Part shown: in pieces, positions 19,206-27,336 of the stretch | Layout of the letters: each line of letters starts with the position of its first letter | Numbering within the stretch: the first letter of the stretch is position 1 | Made by a program: the position numbers and the translations under genes | Assembly: GCA_934437985.1 (NCBI GenBank) | Contig: CAKSBI010000027.1 | Span: forward strand, 1 to 32,075 | Length of the DNA: 32,075 nt | Reading direction: 5' to 3' | Source of the DNA: an uncultured Lachnospiraceae bacterium | GTDB lineage: Bacteria; Bacillota; Clostridia; Lachnospirales; Lachnospiraceae | Notes under the pieces: generated by a model | Told to the model about the DNA's origin: nothing | The model's database searches: none | Seen by the model: only the letters and a program-made list of their open reading frames with translations

Positions 19206-20372
19206 ATGGAATATGTATCAGATACATTAAATAATCTGCTGCATCAGACAGCTTTCCTTAACCTTGGCTGGGGAAATTATGTCATGATCGTGGTAGCATG
19301 TATTTTCTTATACCTTGCCATTAAGAAGGGATATGAGCCGTTGCTTCTTGTACCAATCGCATTTGGTATGCTGCTTGTTAACATCTATCCTGACATTATG
19401 GCATCAGGTGAGAATGGTGGAACAGAAGGATTATTCCATTTCTTCTTCAGACTTGATGAGTGGTCAATTCTTCCTTCACTTATTTTCCTTGGGGTTGGAG
19501 CAATGACTGACTTCGGTCCGCTTATTGCAAACCCTAAGAGCTTTATTCTTGGAGCAGCAGCTCAGTTTGGTATTTTTGCAGCGTATCTTTTAGCTATGGC
19601 TATGAATATCTGGTTCCCAGAGCTTGGTTTTAATGACAAGGCTGCAGCAGCTATATCAATTATCGGTGGTGCCGATGGCCCTACTTCAATTTTCCTTGCA
19701 GGTAAGCTTGGACAGACTGCGTTACTTGGACCTATTGCAGTGGCAGCATATTCATATATGTCACTTGTTCCAATTATCCAGCCACCTATTATGAAGTTAT
19801 TTACAACAGAGAAGGAAAGAAAGATTAAGATGGAGCAGCTTCGTCCTGTATCCAAGCTTGAGAAGATTCTTTTCCCTATCATCGTTACAATTGTTGTTTC
19901 AATGATACTCCCAACAACAGCACCACTTATTGGTATGCTTATGCTTGGTAACCTGTTCAAGGAGTCAGGAGTTGTTAAACAGCTTGCAGAGACAGCTTCC
20001 AATGCACTTATGTACATCGTTGTAATCCTTCTCGGAACATCAGTTGGTGCTACAACAAGCGCAGAAGCATTTATTAAGCCAACTACTCTTGCAATTGTTG
20101 TACTTGGTCTTGTTGCTTTCGCATTTGGTACAGCTGCAGGTGTATTATTTGGTAAGATTATGTGTTATACAACTAAGGGTAAAGTTAACCCGCTTATTGG
20201 TTCTGCCGGAGTATCTGCCGTTCCTATGGCAGCCCGTGTATCACAGAAGGTTGGTTCAGAGGCTGATCCTACCAACTTCCTTCTCATGCATGCGATGGGA
20301 CCTAACGTTGCCGGAGTTATCGGTACTGCAGTAGCAGCCGGTATATTCATGGCTATATTCGGAGTTCAATAA
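19206..20372 (+). CDS. Na+-translocating decarboxylase beta subunit (OadB/MmdB-like)
   Basis: A 388-residue integral membrane protein with about nine to eleven hydrophobic segments. The family pumps Na+ out of the cell, driven by decarboxylation of carboxybiotin. The key signature is GGADGPTSIF with the ion-binding aspartate at D157 (D203 in Klebsiella OadB); MILPTTAPLIGMLMLGNL and AMGPNVAGVIGTAVAAGIF are also typical. It is between the biotin carrier and the alpha-like subunit and has a GGGAGG-type ribosome site at about 19190. Its length is near that of the MmdB/OadB family (about 375-430). Confidence 0.95.
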   Translation: MEYVSDTLNNLLHQTAFLNLGWGNYVMIVVACIFLYLAIKKGYEPLLLVPIAFGMLLVNIYPDIMASGENGGTEGLFHFFFRLDEWSILPSLIFLGVGAMTDFGPLIANPKSFILGAAAQFGIFAAYLLAMAMNIWFPELGFNDKAAAAISIIGGADGPTSIFLAGKLGQTALLGPIAVAAYSYMSLVPIIQPPIMKLFTTEKERKIKMEQLRPVSKLEKILFPIIVTIVVSMILPTTAPLIGMLMLGNLFKESGVVKQLAETASNALMYIVVILLGTSVGATTSAEAFIKPTTLAIVVLGLVAFAFGTAAGVLFGKIMCYTTKGKVNPLIGSAGVSAVPMAARVSQKVGSEADPTNFLLMHAMGPNVAGVIGTAVAAGIFMAIFGVQ

Positions 20373-20406
20373 GATCATAACAATATATTCATAGGAGGTA
20401 AGAACG

Positions 20407-21828
20407 ATGGCCGAAAAGAGACCAGTAAAAATTACTGAAACAATTCTTCGTGATGCACATCAGTCTCTGATTGCTACTAGAATGTCAACAGAGCAGATGC
20501 TGCCAATTATTGATAAGATGGATAAAGTCGGATATCACTCAGTTGAGTGTTGGGGTGGTGCTACATTTGATGCTTCACTTCGTTTCCTTAAAGAAGATCC
20601 ATGGGATAGACTTCGTAAGCTCCGTGATGGCTTTAAGAATACTAAGCTTCAGATGCTTTTCCGTGGACAGAATATCCTTGGATACAGCCACTATCCTGAT
20701 GATGTAGTTGAGTACTTCGTACAGAAGTCAATCTCAAATGGTATGGATATTATCCGTATCTTTGACTGCCTTAATGATATCCGTAATCTTGAGACAGCAG
20801 TTAAGGCTACTAATAAGTTTAAGGTTCAGGAAGGCAGGGGAGAGGCACAGGTAGCCCTCTGCTATACATTAGGTGATGCCTATACACTTGATTACTGGAG
20901 GAATATTGCACGCCAGATCGAAGAGATGGGTGCTGATTCAATCTGTATCAAGGATATGGCAGGACTTTTGGTTCCATATGAAGCAGAGAAGCTTGTTAAG
21001 GCTCTTAAGGAAGGAACAAAGCTTCCTATCCAGCTTCATACACATTATACTTCCGGTGTAGCTGCAATGACTTATATGAAAGCTGTTGAGGCCGGATGTG
21101 ATATTATTGATACAGCTATGTCTCCACTTTCAATGGGTACAAGCCAGCCTGCTACAGAGGTTATGGCTAAGACATTTGAGGGTACACCATATGATCCTGG
21201 ATTTGATATGGATCTCCTTGCTGAGATAGCTGATTACTTCAAGCCACTTCGTGAAGAGTGGATTAAGAGCGGACGTTACAGTACAAAGGTTATGGGTGTT
21301 AACATTAATACACTTCGTTACCAGGTACCTGGTGGTATGCTTAGTAACCTCGTATCACAGCTTGCTGAAATGAAGCAGGAGGACAAGTTTGATGCAGTTC
21401 TTGAGGAAGTACCAAGAGTTCGTAAGGATTATGGCGAGCCGCCTCTTGTTACACCATCAAGCCAGATCGTTGGAACACAGGCCGTTCTTAATGTAGTACT
21501 TGGTGAGAGATATAAGCAGTTCACTAAGGAAAGCCGTGACCTTCTTGCCGGCAAGTATGGTCAGACTGTTAAGCCTATGAATCCTGAGGTTCAGAAGAAG
21601 GCACTTGGTAATGTTAAGCCTATTACACACCGTCCTGCTGACGATCTTAAACCGGGTCTTGCCAAGTTTGAAGAAGAATGCAAGCAGTGGAAGAGGCAGG
21701 ATGAGGATGTTCTGTCATATGCTCTGTTCCCACAGGTTGCTAAGGAATTCTTCGAGTATCGTGAGACACAGGATAATGGCGTAGATGCATCACTTGCTGA
21801 CAAAGCAGATAAGGTTTATCCGGTTTAA
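20407..21828 (+). CDS. Oxaloacetate decarboxylase / pyruvate carboxyltransferase alpha subunit (OadA/5S/PycB-like, no biotin domain)
   Basis: A 473-residue HMG-CoA-lyase-type TIM barrel that moves the carboxyl group between oxaloacetate (or pyruvate) and biotin. Metal ligands are D16 (ETILRDAHQS), H211 and H213 (LHTHYTSG); the lysine expected to be carbamylated is K182 (CIKDMAGL). MLFRGQNILGYSHYPDD and MGTSQPATEVM are conserved. The C-terminal helical part (TKVMGVNINTLRYQVPGGM) is present, but the protein stops before the lipoyl/biotinyl domain found in OadA, as in transcarboxylase 5S and PycB-like two-protein forms. The free carrier at 18808 can supply it. It is the last gene of the operon and is followed by a terminator. 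Confidence 0.92.
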   Translation: MAEKRPVKITETILRDAHQSLIATRMSTEQMLPIIDKMDKVGYHSVECWGGATFDASLRFLKEDPWDRLRKLRDGFKNTKLQMLFRGQNILGYSHYPDDVVEYFVQKSISNGMDIIRIFDCLNDIRNLETAVKATNKFKVQEGRGEAQVALCYTLGDAYTLDYWRNIARQIEEMGADSICIKDMAGLLVPYEAEKLVKALKEGTKLPIQLHTHYTSGVAAMTYMKAVEAGCDIIDTAMSPLSMGTSQPATEVMAKTFEGTPYDPGFDMDLLAEIADYFKPLREEWIKSGRYSTKVMGVNINTLRYQVPGGMLSNLVSQLAEMKQEDKFDAVLEEVPRVRKDYGEPPLVTPSSQIVGTQAVLNVVLGERYKQFTKESRDLLAGKYGQTVKPMNPEVQKKALGNVKPITHRPADDLKPGLAKFEEECKQWKRQDEDVLSYALFPQVAKEFFEYRETQDNGVDASLADKADKVYPV

Positions 21829-21865
21829 TTATTTGTTAACTTAATACAGATTATTATATGCTTAT

Positions 21866-21904
21866 AAAGCGGACTGGTCAGATATGCTGGTTGGTTCGCT
21901 TTTT
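21866..21904 (+). terminator. Terminator of the decarboxylase operon
   Basis: AAAGCG (21866-21871) pairs with CGCTTT (21897-21902), extended by GAC/GTT-type pairs, with the T-run at 21900-21904. It lies about 38 bases after the last gene of the operon. Confidence 0.6.
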
Positions 21905-21926
21905 GCAAAGTGTGATTATGCGGGGT

Positions 21927-21986
21927 GGGTACCAAGGTCTAAACCCACCTATGAGCGAGCTCATGTGGGTTTAGACCCTGGTACCC
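21927..21986. repeat. Sixty-nt nearly perfect palindrome (intergenic hairpin)
   Basis: Arms GGGTACCA (21927-21934) / TGGTACCC (21979-21986), one A.C mismatch, then GGTCTAAACCCAC (21936-21948) / GTGGGTTTAGACC (21965-21977), a 2-nt bulge, and ATGAG/CTCAT around a CGAG loop. There is no T-run on either side, so it is not a usual intrinsic terminator. Composition (G+C rich) differs from the flanks. Could be a REP/MITE-like repeat, an RNA stabiliser, or a protein site. The 225-bp gene-free stretch (21829-22052) holds only this and the operon terminator. Confidence 0.85.
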
Positions 21987-22052
21987 TGGCATCATTAAAT
22001 AATTAATAAATATATATACATTCAGTAATGAACTAAGGAGGTATAAAGGGGT

Positions 22053-24071
22053 ATGAAGAACAGTAAAAAAGTAATTGCATCGGTTTTGTCATTATCAATG
22101 GGACTTGGTCTTTTTGCGGGAGCTTCATTAATTGGTAATAAAAAAGCAGAGGCTGTTAATCCTATCGTACAGGATGTGTATACGGCAGATCCTGCACCAA
22201 TGGTGTGTTCTGATGGAAAAGTATATGTGTATACATCGCATGATGAGGATGTAACAGTTAACAACTTCTTTTCAATGAATGACTGGAAGTGCTATTCAAC
22301 AACTGATATGGTAAATTGGACAGATCATGGTACAGTGCTCAGCTGGCATGAATTTGATAAGTGGGCAAAGGATAATTCGTCGTGGGCATGTCAGTGCGTA
22401 GAACGTAACGGAAAGTTTTATATGTATGTTCCAATCAATGCAAAGAATGGAACTACTGCAATAGGCGTGGCTGTGTCAGATTCACCAACCGGTCCATTTA
22501 CGGATCCGCTCGGAGAACCATTAGTTGGACCTGCACCAAACTATATTGATCCTACTGTGTGGGTTGATAAAGACGGACAGGCGTATCTGTACTGGGGTAA
22601 TCCTGATCTTTATTGTGCAAAGCTTAATGAAGATATGATCAGTTATGATAAAGATCTTAATGAGGATGGATTTGTTAAAGGAATTAAAAGATGGGATCTT
22701 GAAACTAATGATTTCAAGGAACTTGCCGGAATTACCAATGAAGGTGGCAGGATTGCTGATGGCTCATATGCCGATGATGTAAGTGATGCATGCAGACAGG
22801 CGCAGTCTGAATTTGGTGTTGGTGTAAGAGTTGATAATAACAAAGTAAGAAGACCTACATTATATGAAGAGGGACCATGGTTCTACGGACGTAACGGACA
22901 TTATTATATGGTATATGCTGCTAATGGTATTCCAGAGAGAATAGATTATTCGATGTCAGACAGCCCACTTGGGCCATGGGAGTATAAAGGTATTATACTT
23001 GAAGAAAATATGGAAGATGGTAAGGGTACGGGAAGCTTTACTAACCATGCGGGTGTTATAGATTATAAGGGACATTCATACATATTTTACCACACGGGTA
23101 AGCTGCCGGGTGGTGGTGGATATAAACGTTCTGTTGCTGTTGAAGAGATTACATATAATGAAGATGGTACAATCAACACAGCTCCGATGACTGCTGATGG
23201 TGTTGAGGCTGTTGAAGGTCTCAATCCGTATCAGCGTGTAGAAGCTGAGACAATTGCATATGGTAAGGATGTAGAAAAAGAAGACCGGTATAAAGGGGAT
23301 GATACCAACAATCAAGACAGGAATCTTTGTGATATAAGTAACGGTGATTATATCCAGATAAAAAATGTTGATTTTACCAATTATGGAGCTGTTGCATTTG
23401 AAGCGATGACTTCTTCTGATGTAACAAAGGGTGAAACCGCAGGCCATATTGAACTTCATCTTGATGCTGTTGACGGTGAGATGCTTGCAGATTATGTTGT
23501 TAAGGGAAGCGGAAGCTTTGATACATGGACATCTGATAAGGTTGATATTGATAAGTCAAAAGCGACAGGTGAGCATGATCTGTTTATGGTGTTTAAGGGA
23601 GATGCCGATAAAGAAGAGCTTTTTAAGTTTGATTATTGGCAGTTTACCCAGATGGAATTACCGGCAACCCCGACACCAACACCGACATCCGTACCGACAG
23701 CTACTCCGGTTGTAACGCCTGCAGCTACATCTGCACCGGTACAGACTGCTGCAGCGTCCCCTCAGGCGAAGGCACCAGCTAAGGTGAAGGCACCAGCTAA
23801 GGTGAAGCTTAGTAAGGTTAAGGCAGGAAAAGGTAAGATTACATTAAAGCTTAAGAAGATTAAGAGTGCTGCAGGTTACAGGATTGCTTATTCAACTAAT
23901 AAGAACTTCAGGAAGGCAGTCAAAATGATAGTAACAAAAAAGAACACTGTTACTATTAAGAAACTTAAGCGCAGGAAAACTTATTATGTCAGGGCTCAGG
24001 CATACGTGAATAATTCGGGCAGAAAAGTTTATGGAAATTATGGAACAACAGTTAAAGTTAAGGTAAGGTAA
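22053..24071 (+). CDS. Secreted glycoside hydrolase family 43 with CBM6 and C-terminal Fn3-like domain
   Basis: A 672-residue exported polysaccharide-degrading enzyme, probably attacking arabinose- or xylose-containing plant glycans. Signal peptide about 1-30 (MKNSKKVIASVLSLSMGL start). The five-bladed GH43 catalytic domain spans about 37-370: general base D46 (TADPAPM), pKa-setting D166 (IDPTVW), general acid E273 (YEEGPWFY). A CBM6 of about 130 residues follows (start RVEAETIAYG, end LFKFDYWQFTQ). A Pro/Thr linker and a Lys/Ala/Pro part with APAKVK twice lead to a basic Fn3-like domain (AAGYRIAYSTNKNF, RKTYYVRAQAYV), which may hold the enzyme at the cell wall. The strong ribosome site AAGGAGG is close before ATG 22053. 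Exact substrate cannot be stated. Confidence 0.9.
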   Translation: MKNSKKVIASVLSLSMGLGLFAGASLIGNKKAEAVNPIVQDVYTADPAPMVCSDGKVYVYTSHDEDVTVNNFFSMNDWKCYSTTDMVNWTDHGTVLSWHEFDKWAKDNSSWACQCVERNGKFYMYVPINAKNGTTAIGVAVSDSPTGPFTDPLGEPLVGPAPNYIDPTVWVDKDGQAYLYWGNPDLYCAKLNEDMISYDKDLNEDGFVKGIKRWDLETNDFKELAGITNEGGRIADGSYADDVSDACRQAQSEFGVGVRVDNNKVRRPTLYEEGPWFYGRNGHYYMVYAANGIPERIDYSMSDSPLGPWEYKGIILEENMEDGKGTGSFTNHAGVIDYKGHSYIFYHTGKLPGGGGYKRSVAVEEITYNEDGTINTAPMTADGVEAVEGLNPYQRVEAETIAYGKDVEKEDRYKGDDTNNQDRNLCDISNGDYIQIKNVDFTNYGAVAFEAMTSSDVTKGETAGHIELHLDAVDGEMLADYVVKGSGSFDTWTSDKVDIDKSKATGEHDLFMVFKGDADKEELFKFDYWQFTQMELPATPTPTPTSVPTATPVVTPAATSAPVQTAAASPQAKAPAKVKAPAKVKLSKVKAGKGKITLKLKKIKSAAGYRIAYSTNKNFRKAVKMIVTKKNTVTIKKLKRRKTYYVRAQAYVNNSGRKVYGNYGTTVKVKVR

Positions 24072-24123
24072 GTCTGTGCCCAAATCATCAGATGCATATA
24101 AGTATAAATTTGTTAAAAATCTC

Positions 24124-24152
24124 TTGACACAAGGTAAATGATAATATATACT
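24124..24152 (+). promoter_or_regulatory. Strong sigma-A promoter of the SRP operon
   Basis: TTGACA at 24124-24129 (consensus) and TATACT at 24147-24152, 17-base spacer. The start of transcription is expected near 24158-24160, inside the inverted repeat that follows. Confidence 0.8.
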
Positions 24153-24154
24153 AT

Positions 24155-24183
24155 CACCTGTAAAGAAAAAAACTTTACAGGTG
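24155..24183 (+). promoter_or_regulatory. Perfect inverted repeat at the transcription start and ribosome site of the SRP operon
   Basis: CACCTGTAAAG (24155-24165) and CTTTACAGGTG (24173-24183) are an exact 11-bp dyad with seven A residues between. The right arm supplies AGGTGG (24179-24184), the likely ribosome site for the start at 24194. As DNA it would be an operator covering +1. As RNA, if the start site is within the left arm, a stem of about 6-8 bp would cover the ribosome site. Either would allow control of the whole operon. Confidence 0.6.
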
Positions 24184-24193
24184 GTGTTTTATT

Positions 24194-24577
24194 ATGGAGA
24201 ATTCCGTTTCTGTGTCTCCCGATGTCAGATATGAATATACGTTACTGTTTGATTTTTATGGTGCTTTACTTACAGATAAGAATTATTCTATATTTGAAGA
24301 GTATACGTGCAATGATATGTCATTATCTGAGATTGCTTCAGAGTACGGAATTACAAGACAGGGAGTAAGGGATACGATTAACCGCTCTGCTAAGAAGCTT
24401 GTTGAATATGAAGAGAGACTCGGCCTGATCAGGAAGTTTGAGGCGGCGAAGCAGTCAGTTACATTTATCCGGGAAGAGATTGCACAGCTGAAGGATAATA
24501 TTACTGATATGGCAGACTTTAATGAACATTTAGACAATATAGACAGAATTGCAACCGATATACTTGAGGAGTTCTAG
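24194..24577 (+). CDS. ylxM: YlxM / UPF0122 family putative DNA-binding protein
   Basis: A 127-residue protein that is encoded before ffh in most Firmicutes and is linked to the SRP pathway. A sigma-70 region 4-like helix-turn-helix lies at about 20-60: MSLSEIASEYGITRQGVRD followed by INRSAKKLVEYEERLGL. The rest is an amphipathic coil. YlxM is reported to modulate SRP-receptor or Ffh behaviour in some streptococci, and here it could also act on the inverted repeat just upstream, but that is inference. It is the first gene of the operon, with ffh 82 bases downstream. Confidence 0.9.
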   Translation: MENSVSVSPDVRYEYTLLFDFYGALLTDKNYSIFEEYTCNDMSLSEIASEYGITRQGVRDTINRSAKKLVEYEERLGLIRKFEAAKQSVTFIREEIAQLKDNITDMADFNEHLDNIDRIATDILEEF

Positions 24578-24659
24578 CCGGAACTTGAAGGTTTTTGACC
24601 GGACGGTAGTAAGAAAAGACATATTGTACCGGTTTATGTAACTTGATTTGGAGGATGTT

Positions 24660-26006
24660 ATGGCATTTGATAATCTTACAGCCAAATTACAGAATGTTTT
24701 TAAGAATCTTAAGAGTAAGGGAAGATTAACTGAAGATGATGTTAAGCTTGCACTTAAAGAGGTTAAGATGGCATTACTTGAAGCTGATGTTAACTTTAAG
24801 GTGGTTAAGAATTTTATTAAGTCAGTTCAGGAAAAAGCAACCGGGCAGGATGTACTTTCAAGCCTTACCCCGGGACAGACGGTTATCAAGTATGTTAATG
24901 AAGAGATGGTTGCCCTCATGGGTGGAGAGACAACTCCACTTGAACTTAAACCGGCTAATGAGATAACTGTTATTATGATGTGTGGCCTTCAGGGTGCAGG
25001 CAAGACAACAACTATTGCAAAGCTCGCAGGTCAGCTTAAGTCAAAGGGAAGAACACCTTTGCTTGTTGCATGTGATATTTACAGACCTGCTGCTATAGAA
25101 CAGCTGCAGAAGAATGGTGAGAAGCAGGGCGTGCCTGTGTTTTCAATGGGTACCGGCAATAAACCGGTTGACATAGCAAAGGCAGCTTATGAGCATGCAC
25201 GTAAGAATAATAATAATGTCCTTATAATAGATACAGCCGGACGTCTTCATATTGATGAAGATATGATGAACGAGCTTGAGGAGATTAAGGAGAACCTTAC
25301 AGTTCATCAGACGGTGCTTGTAGTTGATGCAATGACAGGCCAGGATGCAGTTAATGTTGCAACTACATTTAATGAAAAGCTGGATATTGATGGTGTGATA
25401 CTGACAAAGCTTGATGGTGACGCCAGAGGTGGTGCTGCCCTTTCAATCAGGGCTGTAACAGGCAAGCCTATACTGTATGTAGGTATGGGTGAGAAGCTGT
25501 CCGACCTTGAACAGTTTTATCCGGACAGAATGGCATCACGTATCCTTGGAATGGGTGACATACTTACTCTTATTGAAAAAGCCCAGGAAGAGATTGATGA
25601 AGAAAAGGCTAAGGAGATGGAGAAGAAGCTCCGTAAGGCTGAATTTAACTTTGAAGATTATCTTGAACAGATGCAGCAGATGAAGAAGATGGGTGGTCTT
25701 ACAAGTATACTGAGTATGCTTCCGGGAATGGGACTGCCGTCAGATATTGATATTGATGATTCGCAGCTTAACAGAATAGAAGCAATCATATATTCGATGA
25801 CTAAGGAAGAGAGACTCCGGCCATCTGTACTTAATCCATCCAGGAAGCAGCGTATTGCAAAAGGTGCAGGTGTGGATATAAGTGAAGTTAACAGACTGGT
25901 TAAGCAGTTTGACCAGGCTAAGAAGATGATGAAACAGATGAGTGGCATGATGTCAGGCAAGAAGGGCAGAAAAGGCCTGTTTGGGAAATTGCCGTTTGGC
26001 ATGTAA
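24660..26006 (+). CDS. ffh: Signal recognition particle protein Ffh
   Basis: The 448-residue GTPase that, with 4.5S/6S RNA, brings nascent membrane and secreted proteins to FtsY. The start is ATG 24660 with GGAGG at 24650-24654; the open frame extends four codons upstream. N domain about 1-85 (MAFDNLTAKLQNVFKNL); G domain with GLQGAGKTTTIAKLAG (G1), DTAGRLHID (G3), TKLDGDARGGAALS (G4 area) and PDRMASRILGMGD; methionine-rich M domain from about 325 (MQQMKKMGGL, QMSGMMSGKKG), ending GLFGKLPFGM. All parts needed for function are present. Confidence 0.98.
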   Translation: MAFDNLTAKLQNVFKNLKSKGRLTEDDVKLALKEVKMALLEADVNFKVVKNFIKSVQEKATGQDVLSSLTPGQTVIKYVNEEMVALMGGETTPLELKPANEITVIMMCGLQGAGKTTTIAKLAGQLKSKGRTPLLVACDIYRPAAIEQLQKNGEKQGVPVFSMGTGNKPVDIAKAAYEHARKNNNNVLIIDTAGRLHIDEDMMNELEEIKENLTVHQTVLVVDAMTGQDAVNVATTFNEKLDIDGVILTKLDGDARGGAALSIRAVTGKPILYVGMGEKLSDLEQFYPDRMASRILGMGDILTLIEKAQEEIDEEKAKEMEKKLRKAEFNFEDYLEQMQQMKKMGGLTSILSMLPGMGLPSDIDIDDSQLNRIEAIIYSMTKEERLRPSVLNPSRKQRIAKGAGVDISEVNRLVKQFDQAKKMMKQMSGMMSGKKGRKGLFGKLPFGM

Positions 26007-26061
26007 TGTTGGTTCAATCTATACTTTTATATAGATAGATATTATTAAGGAGGTGACAATA

Positions 26062-26307
26062 GTGGCAGTAAAGATCAGATTAAGAAGAATGGGTAAGAAG
26101 AAAGCTCCTTTCTACAGAGTAGTAGTTGCTGATTCACGTTCACCTAGAGATGGCAGATTCATAGCTGAGATTGGTACTTATGACCCTAATCAGGAGCCTG
26201 CTGTAATCAAGGTTGATGAAGAAGAGGCTAAAAAGTGGATGTCAAATGGTGCAAAACCTACAGAGACAGTTGCCAGACTGTTTAAGCAGTCAGGATTACT
26301 CGGCTAA
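26062..26307 (+). CDS. rpsP: 30S ribosomal protein S16
   Basis: An 81-residue protein ([20 protein letters not shown]) needed for small-subunit assembly. The start is GTG 26062: AAGGAGGTG at 26047-26055 is six bases upstream, and the conserved N-terminus begins there. The GTG at 26053 is part of the ribosome site. [20 protein letters not shown] is the S16 signature region. It is 55 bases after ffh in the same unit. Confidence 0.97.
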   Translation: MAVKIRLRRMGKKKAPFYRVVVADSRSPRDGRFIAEIGTYDPNQEPAVIKVDEEEAKKWMSNGAKPTETVARLFKQSGLLG

Positions 26308-26316
26308 TCTAACTAA

Positions 26317-26411
26317 GACATTCCGTAGAGTGTCAGCCGGGTCGGAGCTTTTAATTGATGTATAATCTCGGAAAGAGCAGAATCTCTTACCGAGATATCG
26401 TCTCTCCGGCT
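26317..26411 (+). promoter_or_regulatory. Structured leader-like region between rpsP and khpA
   Basis: Three RNA-like helices fill this 130-base gap: GACATT/AGTGTC (26317-26334), an outer helix AGCCGG/CCGGCT (26335-26340 with 26406-26411), and inside it a hairpin ATCTCGG.AAGAG / CTCTT.CCGAGAT (26365-26396, one mismatch). The ribosome site of khpA (26431-26435) follows 19 bases later. No T-run, so not a terminator. Function unknown; I do not recognise a named family. Confidence 0.5.
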
Positions 26412-26439
26412 AATGCTTTTACGTGAGATTGGAGGAAAA

Positions 26440-26670
26440 ATGAAAGAGTTGGTTGAGGTGATTGCAAAATCACTTGTTGATAATCCGGATGGAGTTGTTG
26501 TAACCGAGACAGATTCACCTAAGGGAACTGTTGTTGAGCTTACAGTTGATGCTTCGGATATGGGTAAGGTTATTGGAAAGCAGGGACGTATTGCTAAGGC
26601 TCTTCGTACAGTTGTAAAAGCCGCAGCTTCAAAAGAGGATAAAAAGGTTATTGTAGAGATTCAGCAGTAA
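26440..26670 (+). CDS. khpA: KH-domain RNA-binding protein KhpA (YlqC)
   Basis: A 76-residue single KH domain, start at ATG 26440 with GGAGG at 26431-26435. The KH core VIGKQGRIAKALRTVVKAAA contains the GxxG loop as GKQG. KhpA proteins bind RNA broadly, often with KhpB, and affect cell size and small-RNA function in several Firmicutes. It always lies near rpsP, rimM and trmD, as here. Upstream it has a long structured gap, unlike the other genes of this operon. Confidence 0.93.
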   Translation: MKELVEVIAKSLVDNPDGVVVTETDSPKGTVVELTVDASDMGKVIGKQGRIAKALRTVVKAAASKEDKKVIVEIQQ

Positions 26671-26689
26671 TTTATGATAATAACATTAA

Positions 26690-26724
26690 GATGCCTGGTT
26701 TTCATAGACACGGGCATCTTATTT
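26690..26724 (+). terminator. Weak hairpin after khpA, possible attenuator
   Basis: GATGCCTG (26690-26697) pairs with CGGGCATC (26711-26718, one G.U pair); the following TTATTTTG is only a poor T-run. It may partly stop transcription before rimM. Confidence 0.45.
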
Positions 26725-26784
26725 TGATTATTCAGCGAAGAAATTATTAATGGTGATATATTCACAATACAGGGAGATTAACAT

Positions 26785-27306
26785 TTGAAAAAAATAGATG
26801 AAAAAAACATGTTAAGGGTAGGCACATTTGCGAATACTCATGGAATTAAAGGTGAGATAAAGGTTTATCCGCATACTGATGATATATACAGGTTTAAGGA
26901 GCTTGAATACTTTTATATGGATACAAAAAAAGAATTAATCCGATATGAGGTAAGTAATGTAAGATTCTTTAAAAATATGGCAATCATGAAGCTCAAGGGT
27001 ATTGATAACATTAATGACATTGAGATGTATAAAGGCAGTGATCTTTTGATAGCTAGGGAGCAGGCTGTTCCGCTTGAGGAAGATGAGTATTTTATATGTG
27101 ATATAATCGGGGCTGAGGTTATTGCTGATGGAGAGAGCTTCGGAACAGTAAAAGATGTCCTGCAGACCGGAGCTAATGATGTATATGTTGTTAATACGCA
27201 TGAAGGTAGGGAAGTGCTCCTGCCGGTAATTCCGGATTGTATAACAGATATTGATGTTGATAACCGTATTGTAAAAGCACATATTATGCCGGGACTTCTT
27301 GATTAG
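26785..27306 (+). CDS. rimM: Ribosome maturation factor RimM
   Basis: A 173-residue 16S rRNA processing factor, which binds S19 and helps mature the 30S head. Start is TTG 26785, with GGGAG at 26772-26776 in good position; the next ATG (26809) is inside the conserved N-terminus LRVGTFANTHGIKGEIKVYP. RimM N domain about 9-90; PRC-barrel domain from about 98 (EDEYFICDIIGAEV, LLPVIPDCITDIDV), ending IMPGLLD. It lies 30 bases before trmD. Confidence 0.95.
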   Translation: MKKIDEKNMLRVGTFANTHGIKGEIKVYPHTDDIYRFKELEYFYMDTKKELIRYEVSNVRFFKNMAIMKLKGIDNINDIEMYKGSDLLIAREQAVPLEEDEYFICDIIGAEVIADGESFGTVKDVLQTGANDVYVVNTHEGREVLLPVIPDCITDIDVDNRIVKAHIMPGLLD

Positions 27307-27336
27307 GTTCAGGCTCAGAAGGAATGGAGTCGTCAG

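Noticed and set aside
26019..26038. Small A/T hairpin between ffh and rpsP as a terminator
   Set aside because: Seven weak base pairs and no T-run; the two genes belong to one conserved operon.
26361..26366. TATAAT between rpsP and khpA as a promoter
   Set aside because: No -35 element at the right distance, and the bases are part of the hairpin region.
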